6,023 nt of DNA from an uncultured Collinsella sp. (GTDB taxonomy: Bacteria; Actinomycetota; Coriobacteriia; Coriobacteriales; Coriobacteriaceae): contig USNA01000068.1 of the NCBI GenBank assembly GCA_900555955.1, forward strand, positions 1 through 6,023. The letters are read 5' to 3'. Position numbers and translations under genes: made by a program. Shown piece after piece: positions 1 to 5,954 of the stretch (the stretch's first letter is position 1; each line of letters begins with the position of its first letter). Under the pieces are notes generated by a model. The model was not told the origin of the DNA. It did no database searches and worked only from the letters and a program-made list of their open reading frames with translations.

Positions 1-247
1 CCTCGAGCACCACGGGGATCGAGCCAGCCTGGACAGGCGTGGGCGCCGTGTAGCCCAGGTTCTCGATGGCACGAAGCATCTCGTCGGAAAGGCCCAGCTC
101 GTCAAAGGCGGGCAGGCTCTCGGTAGCGGACTCGACGGCCTGGGCAGCATTTGCCTCATCGGCGGCATCGAAGGCAGCCTGGGTCATGGCCTCGCGGGCC
201 TCGTCCAGAATCTCGGCGTCCGTGACGTCGGATACAGAATTACGCAT
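1..247 (-). CDS. DEAD-box RNA helicase, N-terminal part (runs off left edge)
   Basis: The 82 visible codons read leftward from an ATG at 247-245. A well-placed AAGGA (258-262) lies 10 nt upstream and supports this start. Residues 1-45 form an acidic, Ala/Glu/Asp-rich extension. Residues 48-73 then match the Q motif of DEAD-box ATP-dependent RNA helicases: an upstream Phe (F48), the stretch LGLSDEMLRAIENLGY, then TAPTPVQ with the adenine-sensing Gln at Q73, followed by the usual IPVVLE lead into motif I. In this family the Q motif reads the adenine of ATP, and the enzymes unwind short RNA duplexes in ribosome assembly, mRNA decay or cold adaptation. Motifs I to VI lie outside the window, so the subfamily (CshA-, DeaD- or RhlE-like) cannot be given and no symbol is assigned. 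Its leader is unusual: about 270 nt of non-coding DNA and then the inverted-repeat array. Confidence 0.9.
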   Translation of the reverse strand, partial: MRNSVSDVTDAEILDEAREAMTQAAFDAADEANAAQAVESATESLPAFDELGLSDEMLRAIENLGYTAPTPVQAGSIPVVLE

Positions 248-519
248 ATGTTGTTGTTCCTTATCTGCACGCGCAATGGGCACGGCATGCGGCCGCGCGG
301 GCGTGCTTGGTAGTGCGCTAATACATACAAAAACGGGTGCGCACAGAGAGGACGTTGCTCAGCACGCTGGCGATCGCTTTGGCAGCCCTATCACGCGCCG
401 TCCAGACGCAGCAGCTCTAAGCGATGGAGCAGATTCGCCGCGGGTTAGTATACCCGTACTCCGTATGCCCCCACGTAAACCACAGATGACGAGGCGGACG
501 CAGCGGGTCTGGGCTGTTC
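248..519. other. Non-coding leader/promoter region of the helicase
   Basis: No credible gene is seen here. Frames open on either strand lack ribosome binding sites and have low-complexity Arg/Ser-rich translations. The helicase Shine-Dalgarno is at 258-262. A possible minus-strand -10, TATACT (452-447), overlaps a small dyad, CGGGT-N6-ACCCG (441-456), that could be an operator, but no recognisable -35 lies 16-18 bp upstream of it. The GTTGCGCAAC promoter motif found before the other genes in this window is absent. Whether the helicase transcript starts here or to the right of the repeat array cannot be decided from sequence. Confidence 0.4.
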
Positions 520-898
520 GTCTCAATCTGTAACAGTTACGGGGCAAAACCGGGTCTACACGTTACGGATCGAGACATTCAGTCAGCCCCTTGGCTAACA
601 TCTCAATCTGTAACATCTACAGGCCGAATCTTCGTCTAGGTGTTACAGATCGAGACAAACGGTCAACACGGCCCACAAACGTCTCAATCTGTAACAGTTA
701 CCAAGTAAATCGACCCGTAACTGTTACAGATCAAGACAAACCAATCCGTCTGAAGACAACATCTCGATCTGTAACAGTTGCGGGGCAAAACCAGCCCCAG
801 ATGTTACAGATTGAGACAGTTGAGTTGTCGGTCGAGGAACAATCTCAATCTATAACAACTAGACCCCGTATCCCCCGCCAGATGTTACAGATCGAGAC
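520..898. repeat. Tandem array of five ~57-bp imperfect inverted repeats, 80-81 bp period
   Basis: Five units lie at 520-576, 601-656, 681-737, 761-817 and 842-898. Each has a left arm close to TCTCAATCTGTAACA and a right arm close to TGTTACAGATCGAGA, its reverse complement. The 14-mer TCTCRATCTGTAAC thus occurs ten times in alternating orientation, with only one to three differences per copy. Between the arms are about 15-27 variable bases that in some units extend the stem: unit 3 continues GTTAC/GTAAC, and unit 4 has GGGGC/GCCCC. Units are separated by 23-24 bp of unrelated sequence. Unit starts fall at 520, 600, 681, 761 and 842, so the period is nearly constant although the loops and separators are not conserved. 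This fits a row of RNA hairpins or paired protein-binding sites. No ORF, transposase or cas gene is associated. The array lies between the terminator of the acetyltransferase gene and the start of the helicase. Confidence 0.9.
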
Positions 899-930
899 AA
901 ACGTGCCGAACACCAAACCCGACAGGCAAC

Positions 931-975
931 AAAAAGGACCGGACGTCCAGCCATCACAACTGGAACGTCCGGCCC
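931..975 (-). terminator. Rho-independent terminator of the acetyltransferase gene
   Basis: Bases 936-950 pair with 960-974 in a GC-rich stem of about 14 bp (core CCGGACGT / ACGTCCGG) with two single-base bulges (938 and 965) and a 9-nt loop. Read on the minus strand, the stem is followed directly by TTTTT (935-931). It lies 45 nt past the stop codon of the acetyltransferase and ends that transcript before the repeat array. No T-run exists on the plus-strand side, so it works in one direction only. Confidence 0.85.
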
Positions 976-1019
976 CGTCAAGCACCAACTAGGGAAGCTG
1001 AACCAACAGATCGCAGCCT

Positions 1020-1568
1020 CTACTCTGCGTCCGGGTCCTTAAAGTTCTTGGGATCCAAGACCATGCAGGTGTAGGTAATGTCGTGGTCATCGTCGGGGAT
1101 GGGCTCAAACCCGTTCTTACCAAAGAAGTCGATGAGCAGATGTGCGAGCTTAATCGGATCCGCATCAGCATCGTCAAAGAGATATTCGCTCAGATCCAGG
1201 AATGTAGGCTGCTGTTCGCCCTCGCTCTCCCAGTATCCCAACAGGGCGTCGTGCACCAGGCGCGCGCCATAGCCGTTACCGCGGTAGTCGGGGTCAACAT
1301 ACACATGGCTCAAAAACGTCGACGTGTACTCGTTGAGCGGGTGATCCGTAACGGCATCCGGCAGGTCGGGGTCATCTGCACCGCCCGTTACACAAAAACC
1401 GACCAGCTCATCATCGGCAAAGACGCCCCAGAGGTAACAGTTCTCCTCGTCCTCGTCCTCAACATAGTCCGCCCACGCGTCATAGACCTCGTAGCCCGAC
1501 TGCTCGTCCAGATCGACCATATCGTCGACGTCGTCGGGACCCAAAGCCCTTACTTCAACTTCAGCCAT
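1020..1568 (-). CDS. GNAT-family N-acetyltransferase
   Basis: This 182-residue cytoplasmic protein fits the single-domain GNAT fold, which moves an acetyl group from acetyl-CoA to an amine. The core appears as beta strands LWGVFADDELVGFCV (about 46-60) and FLSHVYVDPDYRGNGYGARLV (85-105). The latter is motif A, with the pyrophosphate-binding loop R96-G-N-G-Y-G101 and the preceding V-x-V-D-P turn. The C-terminal part (FFGKNGFEPI) matches the usual final helix-strand segment. The protein is strikingly acidic, rich in Asp and Glu at 12-42 and near the end. The substrate cannot be inferred. The start at 1568 is chosen because AAGGA (1580-1576) sits 7 nt upstream; an in-frame ATG at 1604 lies inside the proposed -10 hexamer and cannot be in the mRNA. 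The gene has its own promoter and terminator, so it appears monocistronic. Confidence 0.85.
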   Translation of the reverse strand: MAEVEVRALGPDDVDDMVDLDEQSGYEVYDAWADYVEDEDEENCYLWGVFADDELVGFCVTGGADDPDLPDAVTDHPLNEYTSTFLSHVYVDPDYRGNGYGARLVHDALLGYWESEGEQQPTFLDLSEYLFDDADADPIKLAHLLIDFFGKNGFEPIPDDDHDITYTCMVLDPKNFKDPDAE

Positions 1569-1603
1569 TGTCCTGTCCTTTCTCTCGCTTTCAGGACAAC
1601 CCA

Positions 1604-1639
1604 AGCATACGGCGCTGTCCCAACACTCTGTTGCGCAAC
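1604..1639 (-). promoter_or_regulatory. Promoter of the acetyltransferase: palindrome plus -10
   Basis: On the minus strand, GTTGCGCAAC (1639-1630, part of the 12-bp palindrome TGTTGCGCAACA at 1629-1640) is followed by 20 bp and then TATGCT (1609-1604), a plausible -10. There is no TTGACA-like -35. Transcription would begin near 1597, giving a leader of about 30 nt. A second, degenerate copy, GTTGCGCCAA (1647-1656), lies with its centre exactly 17 bp further upstream; it also forms a 7-bp stem, GCGCAAC/GTTGCGC (1633-1639 with 1647-1653), with the main site. The same layout occurs at three other places in the window. Confidence 0.6.
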
Positions 1640-1664
1640 ATCGGCCGTTGCGCCAATACCGTCG

Positions 1665-2210
1665 CTAGCGACGACGACGCCTCAGGGCAATGCATGCAAC
1701 GACAATCGCCAGCAGCACCAAGCCCTGGAAATTGATGCGGCTAATAGCGAAGCCCGAAGGAACAATAAAACTGTCGTAGAACATGTCGAGCATGCCGATA
1801 AACACCAGAAACGCAATGAAGATCCAGAACGCGCGACTCCTTAAAATGGGAGTAAACATGCCGAGCACCGAACCGCCCGAGGAAGAGCCCTGATAGCCAA
1901 TCAAATCAAACGGCTCATCCTTTTCCACCTCGTCGACATCGCTCGAAGCGCTCGAAGACTCGGACTCCAAATCGCGACGATTCGTCCAATACCCGGGCAC
2001 ATGGTCGCGCTCACCAAGGTACTCACCGTTTTTGACCACCGGCTCAAACAACATGGCACTCGAAAGCTGCTCGAGCTCCTCGCGAATCAACTGGTCAGCA
2101 CGAGCGTCATGAGGCTCCTCGAGCTCGCACTCAAGCTCGTACATATGCTCCATGACTCGCTCGTAGTCCTCTTCAGACATATCGTCATCGTAATAGGAGT
2201 TCCCGCTCAT
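1665..2210 (-). CDS. Hypothetical membrane protein, two C-terminal helices
   Basis: This protein of 181 residues belongs to no family I recognise. Residues 1-50 are very acidic and probably helical (DDDMSEEDYERVMEHMYELE), residues 54-80 may form a small folded segment (FEPVVKNGEYLGERDHVPGYW), and 82-91 is a Ser-rich linker. Two hydrophobic helices follow at about 125-145 (FWIFIAFLVFIGMLDMF) and 161-176 (FQGLVLLAIVVACIAL), then five terminal arginines. By the positive-inside rule the Arg tail and the long acidic N-terminus should both be cytoplasmic, with a short outer loop between the helices. No signal peptide is seen. The start at 2210 is backed by GAGGGA (2222-2217) 6 nt upstream; M11 is a weaker alternative. 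It lies 96 bp upstream of the acetyltransferase gene on the same strand, but each gene has its own promoter. A role as a small membrane anchor or scaffold is only a guess. Confidence 0.75.
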   Translation of the reverse strand: MSGNSYYDDDMSEEDYERVMEHMYELECELEEPHDARADQLIREELEQLSSAMLFEPVVKNGEYLGERDHVPGYWTNRRDLESESSSASSDVDEVEKDEPFDLIGYQGSSSGGSVLGMFTPILRSRAFWIFIAFLVFIGMLDMFYDSFIVPSGFAISRINFQGLVLLAIVVACIALRRRRR

Positions 2211-2254
2211 CGTTCATCCCTCATTCAAGAACCGAATCCCTTTTGGACAACTCA

Positions 2255-2290
2255 AGTGTAGAAATCCATACCGAGCAGACGTTGCGCAAC
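2255..2290 (-). promoter_or_regulatory. Promoter of the membrane-protein gene: palindrome plus -10
   Basis: Read on the minus strand, GTTGCGCAAC (2290-2281) is followed by exactly 20 bp and TACACT (2260-2255), a likely -10. No -35 consensus is present. Transcription would start near 2248, about 38 nt before the ATG at 2210. From the last two bases of the -10 onward the sequence reads CTTGAGTTGTCC, 11 of 12 identical to CTTGGGTTGTCC at the same position in the acetyltransferase promoter, so the two transcripts should have nearly the same 5' end. Confidence 0.6.
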
Positions 2291-2370
2291 ATTGCCGAGA
2301 ACGAGACGGATCCGCTCTCACAACGCCCCGGGACAGACCGTTCCGCATTGTAATTTGCGCACTCGCGGAT

Positions 2371-2406
2371 GTTGCGCAACGTTCTTGCCCATCGGGGCGG
2401 TAGCGT
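2371..2406 (+). promoter_or_regulatory. Promoter of the three-repeat gene: palindrome plus -10
   Basis: GTTGCGCAAC (2371-2380) is followed by exactly 20 bp and TAGCGT (2401-2406). The hexamer is a weak -10 on its own, keeping only T1, A2 and T6, the most conserved positions; the call rests on the identical spacing at the other three sites. Transcription would start near 2413, giving a leader of about 64 nt. A degenerate TTTGCGCACT (2354-2363) lies upstream with its centre 17 bp from that of the main palindrome, the same offset as at the acetyltransferase promoter. Confidence 0.5.
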
Positions 2407-2476
2407 TCAAGTTAGCAAAGCCACGAGCCCTAAAACCCGGGATCGTTGGCTTCCACCGCATACGAAAGAAGGAACG

Positions 2477-4582
2477 ATGGACGAGATTTTTGAGCATCTG
2501 CTTCAAGATACCGACCGAGGGATCTCGATCAACCAGATTGTCAATCGCATCGTGTTTCCCAACCACGATATCTGCATGCAAGCCAAAGCTGCCCTGGAGC
2601 GAGACTATGGCGAGTTCTGCTTTGCTGCCGTGATCCCCGATTACGAGGACTTCCAGCACATGGATCCGACCGACGCCACCAATGCCGCCCTGGAAACCTG
2701 CGGGTCCGACGGCGAAGAGGTCACCAACGTCGTCTGGGGCTACAACTCGCTCCAGTACGAATACAACGGCATTCCCTCGCTGGAGGTTGCCAAGACTATC
2801 TCCAAGATGATCGGCGTCCCCGTCTACTACGAGTACACCGATGCCGATGAGCTCGCTGCCGGCGCCGTGATCGCCGATGCGCAGGGCAACAGTGTCTCGT
2901 TTGCCAACGTGGTCGACAAGAGCTGCTGGGTGTATTTCCCGGAGGGGTTCGACGGTGCCACCGACACCCTGTTCCGCTGCGGCATGGGAACCATGTCCAT
3001 GCCCGACGGAAGCCAAAAGTACTTTGAGGACACCACCGACCCCATCATGCGTTCGTATGCGCAGCGCGGAAACGTGTCCCTGTACTTCGACTTTCTCAAG
3101 GACCAGTTTGGCGCCCAAGAGGAGCCCCAGCCGGCGCCCTCGCGCAAAAAATCGTCTTCTGCGGCTAGCAAACGCAAAAAGAAGTCGACCAAGACGCAGG
3201 AGGTCGCAACCGCCACCATGGACACATCGGACGTTGACGTGCTCTTTAGCCATCTAATCGAAGAGACAGGCGGTCAGATCCAGCCCCAAAGGGTCATCAA
3301 CCGCATCGTCTTTCCCGGACACAATGCTTGCATGCAGGTAAAGGAGACCCTGGAACAGGAATTTGGCGGCTTTTCGCTCGCCACGCTGATACCCGCAATC
3401 TCCGACCTTGGCGATTTGAGCCAGCCGCAAAACGCCGCCATGTGCATCCATATCTGTGGCGCCCTAGGCGGACAGACATTCAACGAGATGTGGGGCTACA
3501 ACTCGCTTCAATACGAATACGACGGCATCCCGCTGCTGCGAGCTGCGAAGGCGCTCGCCGGCCTGCTCGGGGCGCCCGTTTATTACGAGTACGTAGTGAC
3601 CGACGGCTACAAGGCCGGAGCATGGCTAGCCGATCCCGATGACGACGACGTCTCGTTTGCGGCAAGCCTCACTAAAAGCCAGTGGACGTTCTTCCCCGAC
3701 AACAGCCAGTACCGAGATGCCACGGCAGTTCGTTGCGGCGTGGCGACCGTCACGCTTTCCGTGACCCAAAATGGCGTGCCCCAGGACCGCGAGGTCTCGT
3801 TTGCGGACACGTTCAATCCCATCATGCAAAAGCTGGCAACCCGCGGGACCGTCTCCATGTATCTCGACCTGATCAATGCAAACTACAGCTCGTTTGCAGA
3901 CCCATCGGACGATGACAACGAAGACGAGGATGAAGAGCCCCAGGCAGAGTCCGATGCCCAGGCGTCGGGCAACGTCTACATGTCCCAGGCCATGGGCGCG
4001 ATGACGTTTCGCATCGTCTTTCCCAATCATGACTGCTGCGAGTATATCCGCAATGATCTCGAAAAGTGCTTTGGCGGGTTCTCGCTCCAGGCGATTTGCG
4101 GCACACCCGACGGTACGTTTGACTCACCCGATGAAGTCCTGTCCACCATGGCAGGCCACGGAATCCCCGATGATGCAACCGATGTCGAATGGGGCTATAA
4201 CTCCGTGCGCTATCGCGTGGCGCACTCCGTGCCCAACGCCATCGTTCTCGAGACGTTGGTCCAGCACTACAACATTCCGCTGTACGTCGAGTATTTCGAT
4301 GAGCTTAAACGCGCGACCGGCGCTGCCATTACGATCCCCGACATGGCAAACCCGACCGCATTCATCCCCGGCACACTCGGATGCAAAGAGCAGATGTACT
4401 TTGACCGCGGCAGCGACAACGAAGGCTACGTTGCACTTCGATGCGGCTATTGCCAGGCAGTCTCCGATGATGGCAAAACGCGCATTTCCTTTGTCGACGA
4501 CCCATCGCAGTCGGTCATGGCGGAAATGGCAGAAGAAGCATCGGTCGGAGTCTACGTTAGGCTGCTTAAAAAATTCGATCTT
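2477..4582 (+). repeat. Three tandem domain-coding repeats inside the large gene
   Basis: Repeat-coding segments are about 2477-3109, 3236-3886 and 3998-4582. Copies 1 and 2 are also similar as DNA around WGYNSLQYEY (from 2735 and 3491). Copy 3 is the most divergent: it has lost the N-terminal helix and the W-x-x-F-P motif of copies 1 and 2 (W151 and W403), with QMYFDRG in its place. This pattern suggests an older duplication producing copy 3 and a younger one producing copies 1 and 2. Confidence 0.85.
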
Positions 4583-5866
4583 GAGCAAGTTCTCCCCGCT
4601 GGATATCAGAAACCGACTTCTCGTCCCGCCGCAAGCTCTAAAAAGAACACCTCGACCTCCTCGGCAGAAAAATCAAAAATCAGCCTGTGGATGAACCCCA
4701 TTGCAGAGAAGCATGTCTGGAACTCCCTCGATGCCTACGGTCAAAAGCAGGGCAAGCAAAATGACATGAACATGTTCTTTTTGGAGCCGCTCTATCGCGG
4801 CGGCGACCAGATCCGCGACCCATTTGGATTTGCCACAGGCCGCAAACCTATGCCGGCTTATGCAAGCCACCAGGCGCACCGCAAGGTTATCGACGCCGCC
4901 CTTACTACCGACATAGAAGTCAGCGCGCTTGTCGCGGGGCTTCTCGGCCAAGACCTGTTGACATCCGAAGAGCTCAACGCGCTGCACCGTGACATCGAGC
5001 TCAAGGCCCAAGGTATAAGCGCCATCGCCACCGGAAGAGGTGCCGCACTCGAGAGCCGCTGCGACTCGGTTTGCTACCTTATTGCAAAGCTCCGGAGCCA
5101 TGACGGCGACAATAGCCATCGCTTTATGATGTGGATGGCGGACACCGACCAAGCCGTACGCGTAAAGTTCTACGGCGAGGCGCCGGCAATCGGCACGCCC
5201 TTTACGTGCCGCTTTAGCGTAGTGGAAAATGACGTCATTACGCACTGGATGCCCGTCGAGGGCGAGAAGGGCTTCTCTCGCTATAAGCAGATTCCCGAGG
5301 GAGGACGCATCGACGTCTCCACGGCAAAGAGCGACTCTGCCGCCATGAGCGCCCTGCGCAAGGCCAACGCGATGTTCCTTAAGACGTGCGGACTCAAGCA
5401 GACCGCACCGTCCAAAACGCACATGACCCCGGAGCAGTCGCAACGATTTAGCGAGCTGCGAGAGAAACTGGGCCGTAAAACGGGCTATGCTCTTACGGTG
5501 CTCTTCTCGCGCTGCGTACTCTGCAGCGCCGAAGCGGACCGATTCCTCGAGCTCATGGAGCACGCCGCCGCCGCGCACGATCGTGGAGAGGTGATCGACG
5601 TCGACGATACCGAGGCCGTAGAGCACAAGGCCGTTTACATGGTTGGCCCGATCTCTACCGAGGATGGTACTTGTCAGCTCTACAACCCCAACACCGTCAA
5701 CTTTGAGGACTTTAGGTTCCAGCCCAACCTGCTCGAAGACTTCCATACCGACCTGCCCCGTGCCGGCAGCTTTATCAACATTGCAACGAGCGTCGTTGAG
5801 TCGGACGTCATCGCCGCTTGGGCGGGCTACAACCCGGGCAACGCCCAGCGCTCGGCGCGCTACTAG
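2477..5866 (+). CDS. Large three-repeat protein of unknown function
   Basis: The 1129-residue product looks cytoplasmic, with no signal peptide or membrane helix. Three tandem homologous domains lie at about 1-211, 254-470 and 508-702. Each carries RIVFP near its start (24-28, 276-280, 512-516), WGYNS (87-91, 339-343, 572-576), a Y-x-E-Y strand (117-120, 369-372, 603-606) and RCG (167-169, 419-421, 655-657). Copies 1 and 2 are in exact register, offset by 252 residues, and share an N-terminal helix that copy 3 lacks. Linkers are basic (223-239, RKK and KRKKK), acidic (477-492, DDDNEDEDEE) and Ser/Thr/Lys-rich (711-735). Residues 736-1129 are an unrecognised mixed alpha/beta region with a CVLC pair at 1013-1016. 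The N-R-I-x-F opening, FxxxxxIP and WGYNS faintly recall the Api92-like ferredoxin-fold family (DUF1281, WGTKW motif); this is a weak inference. The start is set by AAGGA (2469-2473); an upstream ATG at 2369 lies inside the promoter. No function is assigned. Confidence 0.9.
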   Translation: MDEIFEHLLQDTDRGISINQIVNRIVFPNHDICMQAKAALERDYGEFCFAAVIPDYEDFQHMDPTDATNAALETCGSDGEEVTNVVWGYNSLQYEYNGIPSLEVAKTISKMIGVPVYYEYTDADELAAGAVIADAQGNSVSFANVVDKSCWVYFPEGFDGATDTLFRCGMGTMSMPDGSQKYFEDTTDPIMRSYAQRGNVSLYFDFLKDQFGAQEEPQPAPSRKKSSSAASKRKKKSTKTQEVATATMDTSDVDVLFSHLIEETGGQIQPQRVINRIVFPGHNACMQVKETLEQEFGGFSLATLIPAISDLGDLSQPQNAAMCIHICGALGGQTFNEMWGYNSLQYEYDGIPLLRAAKALAGLLGAPVYYEYVVTDGYKAGAWLADPDDDDVSFAASLTKSQWTFFPDNSQYRDATAVRCGVATVTLSVTQNGVPQDREVSFADTFNPIMQKLATRGTVSMYLDLINANYSSFADPSDDDNEDEDEEPQAESDAQASGNVYMSQAMGAMTFRIVFPNHDCCEYIRNDLEKCFGGFSLQAICGTPDGTFDSPDEVLSTMAGHGIPDDATDVEWGYNSVRYRVAHSVPNAIVLETLVQHYNIPLYVEYFDELKRATGAAITIPDMANPTAFIPGTLGCKEQMYFDRGSDNEGYVALRCGYCQAVSDDGKTRISFVDDPSQSVMAEMAEEASVGVYVRLLKKFDLEQVLPAGYQKPTSRPAASSKKNTSTSSAEKSKISLWMNPIAEKHVWNSLDAYGQKQGKQNDMNMFFLEPLYRGGDQIRDPFGFATGRKPMPAYASHQAHRKVIDAALTTDIEVSALVAGLLGQDLLTSEELNALHRDIELKAQGISAIATGRGAALESRCDSVCYLIAKLRSHDGDNSHRFMMWMADTDQAVRVKFYGEAPAIGTPFTCRFSVVENDVITHWMPVEGEKGFSRYKQIPEGGRIDVSTAKSDSAAMSALRKANAMFLKTCGLKQTAPSKTHMTPEQSQRFSELREKLGRKTGYALTVLFSRCVLCSAEADRFLELMEHAAAAHDRGEVIDVDDTEAVEHKAVYMVGPISTEDGTCQLYNPNTVNFEDFRFQPNLLEDFHTDLPRAGSFINIATSVVESDVIAAWAGYNPGNAQRSARY

Positions 5867-5895
5867 AGAGCGATTGGCACGGCCAAGCCATGTAT

Positions 5896-5954
5896 CTGTT
5901 GCGCGGCATCGGCCCTGGACGTCGAACCGCGCCGTCCACGATGTTGCGCAACAG
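5896..5954 (+). other. Strong RNA hairpin after the large gene
   Basis: CTGTTGCGCGGCATCG (5896-5911) pairs with CGATGTTGCGCAACAG (5939-5954) over 16 positions. The two non-Watson-Crick positions are GG opposite TT, which are G-U wobbles in plus-strand RNA but mismatches in minus-strand RNA. Inside, TGGACG (5916-5921) pairs with CGTCCA (5933-5938), leaving an 11-nt loop. It begins 30 nt after the stop codon and suits a 3' end structure of the large transcript. No T-run follows, so it is not a standard intrinsic terminator. Its right arm is the palindrome of the next promoter. Confidence 0.55.

Larger units (their letters stand above)
2211..2476. other. Divergent intergenic region with symmetric inverted repeat
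   Basis: This gap between the membrane-protein gene and the three-repeat gene holds two outward-facing promoters, mirror images about 2330.5. The 14-bp arms ACGTTGCGCAACAT (2279-2292) and ATGTTGCGCAACGT (2369-2382) are perfect reverse complements, and the match resumes just inside at CGAG (2296-2299) and CTCG (2362-2365). Between them lie a palindrome CGGATCCG (2307-2314) and a degenerate TTTGCGCACT (2354-2363). No small gene is seen between the arms. Confidence 0.6.

Noticed and set aside
354..363. GTTGCTCAGC as a fifth palindrome for the helicase promoter
   Set aside because: It matches poorly, and the position 20 bp downstream on the minus strand reads TTTTTG, not TAnnnT.
66..533. Plus-strand ORF of 155 codons
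   Set aside because: Its first part is antisense to the helicase N-terminus, whose Q motif is clear; the rest is low-complexity Arg/Ser/Ala sequence with no ribosome binding site.
520..898. CRISPR array
   Set aside because: The conserved 14-mers alternate in orientation, and the intervals alternate between about 27-30 bp inside units and 23-24 bp between them; arms are imperfect and no cas gene is near.
591..992. Plus-strand ORF of 133 codons across the repeat array
   Set aside because: Its translation is only the inverted repeats read through (recurrent SICN, LQIET, VTDQDK). There is no ribosome binding site, its 3' part runs through the terminator, and the 80-81 bp period does not keep frame.
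1569..1604. Upstream ATG of the acetyltransferase at 1604
   Set aside because: The ATG is part of the proposed -10 hexamer TATGCT, so it would not be transcribed; the ATG at 1568 has AAGGA 7 nt upstream.
2369..2476. Upstream ATG of the large gene at 2369
   Set aside because: It lies within the palindrome and ahead of the -10 at 2401-2406, has no ribosome binding site, and encodes a non-conserved tail; the ATG at 2477 follows AAGGA.
3198..3220. Internal translation start before repeat 2 (AGGAGG then ATG at 3218)
   Set aside because: A 14-nt spacing is too long for an efficient site, and the bases are accounted for by the codons of the linker (QEV). A shorter isoform is possible but not supported.
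2318..3253. Long antisense ORF of 311 codons opposite the large gene
   Set aside because: It is a shadow of GC-rich codon use: His/Gly/Val-rich translation, no domain, and opposite three clearly homologous repeats on the plus strand.
4673..5746. Long antisense ORF of 357 codons opposite the C-terminal part of the large gene
   Set aside because: It has the same cause; no ribosome binding site or recognisable domain, while the plus frame runs uninterrupted from the three repeats.
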